NCBI RefSeq assembly: GCF_023015885.1
Contig: NZ_JALKBE010000008.1
Span: 81,683-145,682, forward strand
Source of the DNA: Aliiroseovarius sp. S1123
GTDB lineage: Bacteria; Pseudomonadota; Alphaproteobacteria; Rhodobacterales; Rhodobacteraceae
DNA length: 64,000 bases
Direction: 5' to 3'
Position 1 is the first letter of the stretch. Each line of letters starts with the position of its first letter. The notes beneath the pieces are model-generated. The model was not told the origin of the DNA, did not search any database, and worked only from the letters and a program-made list of their open reading frames with translations. Below, in pieces: positions 52,684 to 61,039 of this stretch. The position numbers and the translations under genes are program-made.

Positions 52684-55421
52684 TGCTGACATTCAACACG
52701 CTTGTCGGGGTCTGTCTCCTCTATGTCATCATGCTGTTTGTGGTGGCGTTTGTTGCCGACAAACGCGCGCGGCGCAGCAAGGTGCGGTTCCTGACTTCGC
52801 CGATGATCTATACGTTGTCGCTGTCAGTCTATTGTACTGCGTGGACCTTCTATGGCGCTGTTGGGAACGCAGCCCGCTCGGGGCTGGAATACGTCACCAT
52901 CTATCTAGGGCCGACCTTGGTGATGATCGGCTGGTGGTGGTTTCTGCGCAAACTTGTGCGGGTGGGGCGCAGCCAGCGTGTGACCTCGATTGCGGACCTG
53001 GTATCGTCCCGCTATGGCAAGTCGAACCTGCTGGGCGTGCTGGTGACCCTGATCGCCGTGATCGGCACCACGCCCTATATCGCGCTTCAACTTCAATCCG
53101 TGACGCTGTCTTTTGCGGTATTTGCGCGCGACAGATCCGCCGGTTGGATCATTCCCGACCTCGAACAGACCGCCATCTGGGTGGCCGGGGGGCTGGCCCT
53201 GTTTACGATCCTCTTCGGGACACGAAACCTTGACGTGAACGAGCGCCATCACGGCGTTGTCACCGCGATCGCGGTCGAGGCTGTCGTGAAGCTGGTGGCG
53301 CTTCTGGCGGTGGGGATCTTTGTGGTCTGGGGTATTGGTGGCGGCCCGCAAGGCATTGCCGCTGCGATGGAACAAGCCATTCAGGCCGCCCCTGAAGGCG
53401 CTTGGACCTTGCAAGGCGGGCGCTGGGTCGGTCTGACTTTCCTGTCTGCAGCGGCGTTCCTGACCCTTCCGCGCATGTTTCAGGTTCTGGTGGTCGAGAA
53501 CGTGGATGAACGCCAACTGGCCACGGCGTCATGGGCATTCCCGCTCTATCTGTTTTTGATGAGCCTGTTCGTCATCCCTATCGCCGTTGTGGGGTTGGCG
53601 ATCTTGCCGAAGGGTGAAAACCCGGACCTTTTCGTGCTGACCCTGCCGCTGTACTTTGAACAAGATGGGCTGGCGATGTTGTCTTTCCTTGGGGGGTTCA
53701 GCTCGGCCACCTCGATGGTGATTGTCGCCTCTATCGCGTTGGCAACGATGGTGTCGAACCACATCATCATGCCCATCTGGCTGTCGACCCGGCTTGGGGC
53801 GGGTGCGTCTGAATACCGAGATGCCCGCCAGATTCTGCTGTCTGCGCGCCGGTTGTCCATCGTGGGCATCCTTGCGCTGGGCTATTTCTACTATCGCATC
53901 TCTGGCGGCGGGTCTGCGCTGGCGGCGATCGGGCTGATCTCGTTCGCGGGGGTTGCGCAGGTACTGCCAGCAATGGCTGGCGGATTGTTCTGGCGCGGGG
54001 CATCGCGTAGCGGGGCCGTTGCAGGATTGATCACTGGCTTTGCGATCTGGGCCTACACGCTTTTCCTGCCCAGCTTCGGCGAAGCTGGCGTCATGAGCGC
54101 GTCTGTTCTTGCACATGGTCCTTGGGGGATTGAGGCCTTGCGACCGCAGGCCCTGTTCGGTGTGAATGGTCTGGACCCCGTTGTACATGCGTTGTTCTGG
54201 TCCCTTGTCCTGAACTGCGTGGTGTTCGTCCTGATCTCACTTCTGTCTTTTCCCAGCCCGCTGGAGCGCCTGCAGGCGGCCCAGTTTGTCAACGTGCTGG
54301 ACCACTCGGGCCCCGCGCGCGGGCGCAGCTTTAATGCGGCCACATCAGAGGACCTTTTGGTGATGGCGCAGCAGGTCATGGGATCGGATCAGGCGCAGGC
54401 ATGGTTCCAGGCGCAAGCAGAACAGCAGGGAAAGCAAGGCTATCTTCCCGACACGACCCCGGACTTCATTGGGCGATTAGAGCGCGAACTGTCCGGGCTT
54501 GTCGGAACCGCAACCGCGCACGCGATGATCGCGCAAATTTTGGGCGGCGCAGCCGTGTCGGTCGATGACCTTTTGGCCGTGGCGGATGAAACCCAACAGA
54601 TGCTGGAACAGACTTCGCAGCTGGAAGCCAAGCAGCTTGAGCTAACCACCACCGCGCGGCAGCTCTCTGAAGTGAACGAGAAGCTGACACAGCTGTCGAT
54701 CCAGAAAGATGCGTTCCTTAGTCAGATCAGCCACGAACTGCGTACGCCCATGACTTCGATCCGCGCGTTCTCGGAAATTCTGCGGGATGGGGGCGCCAGT
54801 GATCCCGCGGCCGCCGCGCGCCATGCCTCGATCATCCACGACGAAAGCGTGCGTTTGACCCGGCTTCTGGACGACCTCTTGGACCTCAGCGTGTTGGAAA
54901 ACGGCCAAGTGCAGCTTTACCCGCGGCATGAGGTTCTGCACGAGGTGCTGGACCGCGCGATTGCGGCCACAAGTTCGGTCATTGATCAGGAAAAGATGCA
55001 TATCCACCGCAATCGCTCGGACGAAGGGGTGGCGCTTTATACCGATACCGACCGGTTAGCGCAGGTGTTCATCAACCTGATCTCGAATGCTGCAAAATAC
55101 TGCGACGCGAAGGGCAAGCGCTTGGCGATCCGCGTGCGGCAGCGTGGGGGACGGTTGCAGGTGGATTTCGTTGACAATGGCAGCGGTGTGCCCTTTGAAA
55201 GCCAGTCCATGATCTTCGAGAAGTTTTCGCGACTGTCCGATCAGGCAGCTGCAGGCGGTGCAGGACTTGGCTTGGCGATCTGCCGGGAGATCATGGACAA
55301 GTTGGATGGCTCCATTACCTATCTGCCGGGACAAAGCGGCGGCGCGTTTCGTGTCACGCTGCCCGTTGGCTCTCATTCTCCGTTTGGCCGTACGTGGCCG
55401 TCTGACATCAATCATTTGTAA
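52683..55421 (+). CDS. Sodium:solute symporter - histidine kinase fusion (CbrA-like)
   Basis: Hybrid of transporter and sensor. Residues about 1-510 form a sodium/solute symporter with about thirteen helices. A linker and coiled region (about 560-670) leads to the HisKA domain, with the phosphorylated histidine H684 in SQISHELRTP, then the ATPase domain with NLISNAAKYC (N box), DNGSGVPFE and GAGLGLAI (G boxes). 912 residues. No receiver domain; the single-domain regulator upstream is its probable partner. Its ligand is unknown, and whether it still transports is not clear. Confidence 0.92.
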   Translation: MLTFNTLVGVCLLYVIMLFVVAFVADKRARRSKVRFLTSPMIYTLSLSVYCTAWTFYGAVGNAARSGLEYVTIYLGPTLVMIGWWWFLRKLVRVGRSQRVTSIADLVSSRYGKSNLLGVLVTLIAVIGTTPYIALQLQSVTLSFAVFARDRSAGWIIPDLEQTAIWVAGGLALFTILFGTRNLDVNERHHGVVTAIAVEAVVKLVALLAVGIFVVWGIGGGPQGIAAAMEQAIQAAPEGAWTLQGGRWVGLTFLSAAAFLTLPRMFQVLVVENVDERQLATASWAFPLYLFLMSLFVIPIAVVGLAILPKGENPDLFVLTLPLYFEQDGLAMLSFLGGFSSATSMVIVASIALATMVSNHIIMPIWLSTRLGAGASEYRDARQILLSARRLSIVGILALGYFYYRISGGGSALAAIGLISFAGVAQVLPAMAGGLFWRGASRSGAVAGLITGFAIWAYTLFLPSFGEAGVMSASVLAHGPWGIEALRPQALFGVNGLDPVVHALFWSLVLNCVVFVLISLLSFPSPLERLQAAQFVNVLDHSGPARGRSFNAATSEDLLVMAQQVMGSDQAQAWFQAQAEQQGKQGYLPDTTPDFIGRLERELSGLVGTATAHAMIAQILGGAAVSVDDLLAVADETQQMLEQTSQLEAKQLELTTTARQLSEVNEKLTQLSIQKDAFLSQISHELRTPMTSIRAFSEILRDGGASDPAAAARHASIIHDESVRLTRLLDDLLDLSVLENGQVQLYPRHEVLHEVLDRAIAATSSVIDQEKMHIHRNRSDEGVALYTDTDRLAQVFINLISNAAKYCDAKGKRLAIRVRQRGGRLQVDFVDNGSGVPFESQSMIFEKFSRLSDQAAAGGAGLGLAICREIMDKLDGSITYLPGQSGGAFRVTLPVGSHSPFGRTWPSDINHL

Positions 55422-55466
55422 ACCTTGTCTTGGCAGTGTCGAGGCGATCTATCGCTTGGAACTGAC

Positions 55467-56444
55467 ATGTCCGATTCAGACACACTCAGCGTGTTGCAAC
55501 GCAAAGCCGGGGCAGGGCAGCCCTCCTTGGATATCCCGCGCCTCTCGGCGGCGGGGGCATTGGGCAACGCGCTGCGGCGTGCCGGGCAGGACATGGCGGG
55601 CGTCTTGATTGCGGTGACATCAGTCGACCAAGACAAAGCAGTGTTGGGTGACATGTTGGAAGGTCTTCCCGAACATGCGCTTGTGTGTCTGGTGGAAGGG
55701 CCAGATAGCAGTTTCGGCTTGGCAGTTCTGGACCAGAGCCTGATGGCCGGACTGGTCGAAGTGCAGACCGTCGGCAAGGTGTCCGCGGCTTCGGCAGCGG
55801 ACCGCGCGCCCACGCGCACGGATGCGGCCATTTGCGCTGATTTTGTGGATCGCACCCTCGAGTGTTTCGAGGTCGAGGCGCATGGTGCGCAGCTGGACAT
55901 CGTTCCGCAGGTGTCGGGTTATCGCTACGCGCTGCCGATCATGGATCGGGAAGTCATCTCTCTGACACTGGCAAATATCCACTACCATACTTTTCGGGCA
56001 GAACTGGATCTTGCGGGTGGTGCGAAACAGGGTGTGCTGACCGTGATCCTGCCCTGCGAAGCCTCGGCCAGCGCAGCGCAAGGCCATCCGACTACCGGGG
56101 GTGCGCCGGAACAGACAATCGCAGATGTGGCCATGACCTGCCGGGCAGAGCTGCGGGCGATCCTGTATCAGGTCCATCTTCCGGTAACGGAAGTGGCAAA
56201 TCTTGAGGTCGGGATGACGATCTCGGTACCGCTTCAGGCCATGGGGCAGGTGGAGCTGTTGGATCCAGGCAACGAGGTTGTGACCACCTGCCGGCTGGGA
56301 CGGATGCATGGTCAACGCGCTTTGCGTATAGGCCCGGCCCCTGATCCCCTTGCGGCACCGATGCTGCCCGAACAGGCGCTCTCGCACGCCATAGCCGCTC
56401 CAACGCCGACGCCTCCTGCTCAGACTGATATGCCAACCCCTTAA
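55467..56444 (+). CDS. FliM/FliN-type (SpoA domain) protein, orphan
   Basis: 325 residues. The C-terminal part (about 210-280) matches the SpoA domain of FliN/FliM: TIADVAMTCRAEL, then NLEVGMTISVPL and CRLGRMHGQRALRI. The N-terminal part is less conserved. No other flagellar gene is in the window. The start at 55467 (MSDSDTL) is 45 bases after the kinase stop. It may be a diverged motor-switch protein or one with a role outside the flagellum; the kinase context is intriguing. Confidence 0.78.
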   Translation: MSDSDTLSVLQRKAGAGQPSLDIPRLSAAGALGNALRRAGQDMAGVLIAVTSVDQDKAVLGDMLEGLPEHALVCLVEGPDSSFGLAVLDQSLMAGLVEVQTVGKVSAASAADRAPTRTDAAICADFVDRTLECFEVEAHGAQLDIVPQVSGYRYALPIMDREVISLTLANIHYHTFRAELDLAGGAKQGVLTVILPCEASASAAQGHPTTGGAPEQTIADVAMTCRAELRAILYQVHLPVTEVANLEVGMTISVPLQAMGQVELLDPGNEVVTTCRLGRMHGQRALRIGPAPDPLAAPMLPEQALSHAIAAPTPTPPAQTDMPTP

Positions 56445-56518
56445 AGCCTGAATTTGCTTGACCTGTATCAATGCAGTGCTTGGTGTCTGGCTTCAAAATT
56501 AGGGCAAAGGAGAGCACT

Positions 56519-56845
56519 ATGGTAGATGTGAACAGGTACCGTGAAATTCTGAATGCGCGGATGAAAGAGTTGGACAAGCGTCTTCACGAGATCGAAGACG
56601 AGCTGGACAGCCATCAGTCAAAAGACTGGGAAGAACTGGCTGTCGAGCGCGAAGAGGACGAGGTCTTGGAAGGGTTGGGGAATTCTGGCCAGACCGAGAT
56701 CGCTCAGATTCAGGCCGCTTTCGCTCGGATGGATGAGGGCGAGTTCGGCTATTGTGTGGAATGTGGGACTGAAATCTCGCCCGAGCGGCTGAATGTGCTG
56801 CCACATACACCCTTTTGCCGCGATTGCGCAGCGAAGCACGTATGA
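56519..56845 (+). CDS. TraR/DksA family zinc-finger protein
   Basis: RNA-polymerase-secondary-channel-type regulator. A charged coiled-coil N-terminus (about residues 1-70, with DVNRYREILNARMKELDKR in part) is followed by a C4 zinc finger (CVECGTEIS, then CRDC). 108 residues, shorter than E. coli DksA, like other alphaproteobacterial relatives. AAAGGAGAG precedes the ATG at 56519. Confidence 0.9.
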   Translation: MVDVNRYREILNARMKELDKRLHEIEDELDSHQSKDWEELAVEREEDEVLEGLGNSGQTEIAQIQAAFARMDEGEFGYCVECGTEISPERLNVLPHTPFCRDCAAKHV

Positions 56846-56925
56846 GGAACGTCGCCGCCGGTGGAGGGGCGGCGATGGACTTCCCGATGGGCTTGCCTGT
56901 CTGATATAATAAAGGAGAGGATATA

Positions 56926-57138
56926 ATGGCATTTGAAGAGCTTAAGGCCTCGATCAGTATGATCCTGGACGAAATCGCAAAACGGCCCGAGGATCGTCAT
57001 ATCCTGCAAGAACGGTTGCGCGAGAAAATCGCGGAACTGGACAAATTGGGATTGCCGGTACCCGAAGATATTCGCCGGTTCGAAGGTGAACTTGAGCAGG
57101 ATGACGCAGACGATCTGTTCGATAACATGCCTATTTGA
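56926..57138 (+). CDS. Small conserved-type hypothetical protein
   Basis: 70 residues, acidic, helical, no signal or membrane segment. An AAAGGAGAGG ribosome site 5-14 bases before the ATG is strong support for translation. No family recognised. Confidence 0.7.
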   Translation: MAFEELKASISMILDEIAKRPEDRHILQERLREKIAELDKLGLPVPEDIRRFEGELEQDDADDLFDNMPI

Positions 57139-57266
57139 CCGGGGCTGCAGCCGTTTTTGTGACAAATCCGACCGGGCGGTCAGGAAAGATTGCATGATGG
57201 CGCCATCAGCCATTGACAAGGTTGCCCTTGTTCTGCCCCTTGAGGAGAACTGATCACGGAGGAACC

Positions 57267-59351
57267 ATGTCCGAACCTGTCACCCTGCGCGTCGAAAACA
57301 CTGTTGCGGTCGTCACCATCGAAAATCCGCCAGTCAATGCCCTCAGACATGCGGTACGTGCGGGCCTGTTCGAAAACATTCAGGCCGCTATCGCGGATGA
57401 CGCGGTGCGCGCAATTGTGCTGGCCGCCGAAGGGCGGACTTTCCCGGCAGGTGCTGATGTGCGCGAATTCGGGCGGCCGCGTGAAACGCCGATCCTGTCT
57501 CAGGTGTGCGACCTACTGGAAACCAGCCCCAAACCCACGATCGCCGCTGTGCATGGCAACGCGCTGGGCGGTGGCTTTGAACTGGCTTTGGCCTGCCACT
57601 ATCGCGTCGTGCTGCGCGGCGCCCGCCTGGGCCTGCCCGAGGTGAAACTGGGCGTTCTTCCGGGCGGGGGCGGGACACAACGTGTACCGCGTATCTTTGG
57701 TGCTGAAGCTGCACTGGATCTGATGCTATCGGGTAAACCGATTCCCGCACAAAAAGCGCTCAACCTGGGTCTGGTGGACCAGATTGTGGACGCAGATGTC
57801 GCGGGGGCTGCGATCGCGAAGGCCGAGCAGGTGATCGCAGAAGGCGCCAAGATCCGACCGACGCGCGAGCGCGCCGAGGGGCTGCAAGACCCGGTGGCTT
57901 ATGCGAACGCAATCGCAACCCGTCGCGAGAAGATGAAGAACAGCCCGCAGCCCTCGATTGCCGAGATCATCAACTGCGTCGAAGCCGCGCAAATCCTGCC
58001 GTTCGAGGCAGGCATCGCCAAAGAGCGTGCGGCCTTTGATGAATGCGAAACAGGCCCCGAGGCGACTGCCTTGCGCCACGCCTTCTTCGCGGAACGGCGC
58101 GCCGCGAAAGTGCCCGAATTGAAGGGGGCAACGTTGCGCCCTGTTACCTCGATCGGCGTGGTCGGGGCAGGCACGATGGGGGCGGGAATTGCGATTTCCT
58201 GTCTGGATGCTGGGTTCCCCGTTGTGCTGGTCGAACGTGATCAAGAGGGGCTGGAACGCGGCGTTCAGCGCATTGTTGCGAACTATGACAAGTCGGTCGC
58301 AAAGGGTCGTATTGATGCGGCCACCGGGGAAGAGCGCCTGTCGCGCCTGACCGGCACTACCGACATGCAGGATCTGACTCCGGTCGATCTAATCATCGAG
58401 GCGGTCTTTGAAGACGAAGACGTGAAACGCAACGTGTTCGCTCAGTTGGACGCGGTGATGAAGCCGGGCGGAATTCTTGCGACGAACACCTCGTATCTGG
58501 ATATCGACGCGCTTGCGGCCACAATCTCGCGCCCGCAGGACGTGGTCGGGTATCACTTCTTCTCGCCTGCGCACATCATGAAGCTGCTGGAAATTGTTGT
58601 GGGTGAAAAAACCGATCCCAACGTGGTCGCGACCGGATTCGAACTGGCCCGTAAACTGCGCAAAGTGCCGGTGCGGGCAGGGGTGGCCGATGGCTTTATC
58701 GGCAACCGCGTGCTGGCGGCCTATCGTTTGGCGGCGGATTTCATGCTGGAAGATGGTGCAACGCCTGCCCAGATCGACGCGGCGATGCGCGCCTATGGCT
58801 TCCCCATTGGTCCCTATCAGGTGCTGGATATGGCGGGGCTGGACATCTCATGGGCGCGGCGCAAACGTCTGGCCGCCACCCGTGCGCCGGAAGATCGCTA
58901 TGTCTCGATTGGGGACAAGATCTGCGAGCAAGGCTGGTTCGGTCAGAAAGCGGGCCGGGGGTATTACATCCATGATCAAGAGGGCGGCCCGGTCGAGAAC
59001 CCCGACGTGCTAGCGATCATCGAGGAAGAGCGCCGGATCCAAGGGATCACCCCGCGCAGCTTCACAGAACAGGAAATCCAAGAGCGCTGCCTGTTTGCTA
59101 TGGCGAACGAGGGCGCGCGTTTGGTTGCAGAGCGCGTCGCGCTGCGTCCGTCCGATGTGGATGTGGTGCTGCTCTATGGCTACGGCTTCCCGCGTCATCG
59201 CGGTGGCCCGATGATGGCGGCCGATCAGGCCGGTCTATTGGCCGTTAAGAATGCTCTGGCCGGCTGGCAGGTGGAAGAGCCGCGCTTTTGGGCGCCGTCG
59301 CCGCTGTTTGATGAGCTGATCAAGAACGGCAAGAAATTCGGGGATCTGTAA
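57267..59351 (+). CDS. Bifunctional enoyl-CoA hydratase / 3-hydroxyacyl-CoA dehydrogenase (FadB/FadJ-like)
   Basis: Beta-oxidation enzyme carrying out hydration of enoyl-CoA and NAD-dependent oxidation of the 3-hydroxyacyl-CoA. The N-terminal crotonase domain (about 1-190) has AAVHGNALGGGFELALACHY and LPEVKLGVLPGGGGTQRVPR, the two oxyanion-hole/acid-base regions. The dehydrogenase domain starts at about residue 290 with GVVGAGTMGAGIAIS and has the catalytic H in YHFFSPAHIM. 694 residues, a common size for FadJ-type fusions. Start at 57267 after GGAGGAA. No thiolase gene is adjacent. Confidence 0.92.
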   Translation: MSEPVTLRVENTVAVVTIENPPVNALRHAVRAGLFENIQAAIADDAVRAIVLAAEGRTFPAGADVREFGRPRETPILSQVCDLLETSPKPTIAAVHGNALGGGFELALACHYRVVLRGARLGLPEVKLGVLPGGGGTQRVPRIFGAEAALDLMLSGKPIPAQKALNLGLVDQIVDADVAGAAIAKAEQVIAEGAKIRPTRERAEGLQDPVAYANAIATRREKMKNSPQPSIAEIINCVEAAQILPFEAGIAKERAAFDECETGPEATALRHAFFAERRAAKVPELKGATLRPVTSIGVVGAGTMGAGIAISCLDAGFPVVLVERDQEGLERGVQRIVANYDKSVAKGRIDAATGEERLSRLTGTTDMQDLTPVDLIIEAVFEDEDVKRNVFAQLDAVMKPGGILATNTSYLDIDALAATISRPQDVVGYHFFSPAHIMKLLEIVVGEKTDPNVVATGFELARKLRKVPVRAGVADGFIGNRVLAAYRLAADFMLEDGATPAQIDAAMRAYGFPIGPYQVLDMAGLDISWARRKRLAATRAPEDRYVSIGDKICEQGWFGQKAGRGYYIHDQEGGPVENPDVLAIIEEERRIQGITPRSFTEQEIQERCLFAMANEGARLVAERVALRPSDVDVVLLYGYGFPRHRGGPMMAADQAGLLAVKNALAGWQVEEPRFWAPSPLFDELIKNGKKFGDL

Positions 59352-59372
59352 ACCCGATCACCAAAATCGACT

Positions 59373-59396
59373 GATGGGGCCGCGTCTGGCCCCATC
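59373..59396. terminator. Hairpin between convergent genes
   Basis: GATGGGGCC (59373-59381), loop GCGTCT, GGCCCCATC (59388-59396), a perfect 9-bp stem without a T-run. It sits between the stop of the forward fad-type gene and the stop of a reverse small-protein gene and may serve both. Confidence 0.6.
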
Positions 59397-59402
59397 GGCA
59401 CA

Positions 59403-59618
59403 TCAGCTCAACGACACGCCCAGGATGACGCACATCAGGCCCAGCACGGACAGGCCAAGCGCCCCCATGTTCAGGGCCATTGCCTTTTGAACGCGCGCGC
59501 GCAGTTCGGCATCTTCCAGTCCTTCACGTTTGGCCTTCATGACCTTCAACGCGCTGGCCACCAGCCCGACAAGGCCGATAACCGACATGATTGCTCCAAC
59601 GATGATCAGCCAGTCCAT
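59403..59618 (-). CDS. Small two-helix membrane protein
   Basis: 71 residues with helices at about 3-25 and 48-69 and a basic/acidic cytoplasmic loop (MKAKREGLEDAELRARVQKA). AGGAGA lies 5 bases before the ATG. No family assigned. Divergent from the gapR gene. Confidence 0.75.
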   Translation of the reverse strand: MDWLIIVGAIMSVIGLVGLVASALKVMKAKREGLEDAELRARVQKAMALNMGALGLSVLGLMCVILGVSLS

Positions 59619-59771
59619 GGTGGTCTCCTATTTGGTTTCTCAGCGCCTACCGCGCAAGATGCCGCTGCGCAAGACCTGTGAGGCCTTGAAGGCGGCTATC
59701 TGTCGGGCTAAATCGGGTTTCAACATCGCCTGTCACGTTTCGCGGGCATTCATCACAGGTAAGAGGGCCCC

Positions 59772-60029
59772 ATGGACGATCATCAGACCCAAAGCAGCTA
59801 TCGCGTCACCGCAGACGAGCTTCGCCAGTTCATTGAACGCATCGAGCGTTTGGACATGGAGAAAAAGGACATTGCGGACCAGCAAAAAGAGGTAATGGCC
59901 GAAGCGAAAGGTCGTGGCTATGACACCAAGGTGATGCGTAAAGTCATCGCCCTGCGCAAGCGTGATGCCAACGACATCGCCGAGGAAGAGGCGGTTCTGG
60001 ATATGTATAAGGAAGCGCTGGGCATGTAA
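59772..60029 (+). CDS. gapR: GapR-like nucleoid-associated protein (DUF2312)
   Basis: Small helical DNA-binding protein that in Caulobacter binds overtwisted DNA and is important for replication. [19 protein letters not shown] and [19 protein letters not shown] are the signature segments; the family ends with E-E-A-V-L-D-x-Y, seen here as [12 protein letters not shown]. 85 residues, normal. Followed by a strong terminator. Confidence 0.95.
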   Translation: MDDHQTQSSYRVTADELRQFIERIERLDMEKKDIADQQKEVMAEAKGRGYDTKVMRKVIALRKRDANDIAEEEAVLDMYKEALGM

Positions 60030-60050
60030 GCCCGCCGCATATCGGAATGG

Positions 60051-60077
60051 AAGGGCCCTTTGGGGCCCTTTTTTTTA
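60051..60077 (+). terminator. Rho-independent terminator of gapR
   Basis: AAGGGCCC (60051-60058), loop TTTG, GGGCCCTT (60063-60070), then a T-run reaching 60076. It runs into the stop codon of the convergent gene at 60075. Confidence 0.9.
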
Positions 60078-60953
60078 TGCGTTCAGAACCGTAACGCCGG
60101 GGATGTTGGCAATGTCCTTAATGTCGCTTTCGTAGTTTTCCGTCAGCTCATCGACCAGATCCTGCGTCCAGCCCGAAAGCCCGATCTCGTGCTCGACGGC
60201 ACCATCCCTTGCAAACTTGTCCAGGAAGGCGGCAAGGATCCTGCGGCGGTGAACCTCATTCTGGAACGGGTTTTCACGCAGATAGGTGCGCAGGCGGGTC
60301 ATCCCCTCGGGCTTGGTGATCCGTTCGAGAATGTCCAAGCTGCCGCGTTCAAGCATGTTCGTGGTGCCCAGCCCTGAAATCTCCTGCATGATGTCCGGCC
60401 AGATCAGCGGGGTGTCTTCGTTGCACCAGACTGTAATTGGCGTGTCGGGGTTGGCCTCGCGAATATTCTCGATCACGTCTGCCCAGAACAAGTCGCGCGG
60501 GTCTATTGATCCCAGCATCAGCTCGCGCTTCTGGTCGTCCAGACGCGCGGCAAGGTCGGGCATGAAATTTGCGATGCAACTGATCCCCATAAAAAAGCTG
60601 ACATCGTGGTCTGGAAACAGATTGCGCATCCACGAGGTGTTGCGCGCCGCAAGAGGGTACAGTCGCCCATCTTCGATTGCGCGATGATGAACACCAAGCG
60701 AATGCTCATGACCAAGGATAATCCGCTGAGCTTCCTTGGAATCAATTAGCTCGTCAATCAGCATGTCCTGCGTATCGGCGCTGGCCACGCTTCCCTTCAG
60801 CTTGACCATGATTTGGCCCAGAAGCCCGCGATACCGCGTAGGGCCGGGGACAGCGACCCCTTCCTGAAACAACTGATTGGCGTTCTTCAGAAGAGATTTC
60901 GTCAGAAGGTCGTCGTCCGTGCAATGTGCGCCGATATGGATTGCGATTTTCAT
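60075..60953 (-). CDS. Hypothetical protein with degenerate sulfotransferase-like N-terminus
   Basis: 292 residues, no signal peptide or membrane helix, not assignable with confidence. The N-terminus (IHIGAHCTDDDLLTKSL) parallels the sulfotransferase at 2091 (IHIGIHKTGSSTLQHKF), but the phosphosulfate-binding K-T-G-S-S is replaced by C-T-D-D-D, so PAPS binding looks lost. Later, TGISCIANFMP-like and ERITKPEGMTRLRTYLREN segments give no further clue. It may be a non-catalytic relative or a different enzyme. Convergent with gapR, divergent from the iron-type permease. Confidence 0.72.
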   Translation of the reverse strand: MKIAIHIGAHCTDDDLLTKSLLKNANQLFQEGVAVPGPTRYRGLLGQIMVKLKGSVASADTQDMLIDELIDSKEAQRIILGHEHSLGVHHRAIEDGRLYPLAARNTSWMRNLFPDHDVSFFMGISCIANFMPDLAARLDDQKRELMLGSIDPRDLFWADVIENIREANPDTPITVWCNEDTPLIWPDIMQEISGLGTTNMLERGSLDILERITKPEGMTRLRTYLRENPFQNEVHRRRILAAFLDKFARDGAVEHEIGLSGWTQDLVDELTENYESDIKDIANIPGVTVLNA

Positions 60954-61039
60954 CTGTCGCCTGTGTTCTGCTGCCTGCCGCAGTGAAACATACTGGGGAT
61001 TTCTGGACAGTTAAACAAATTTCAGGTTAAAGCCGATAC

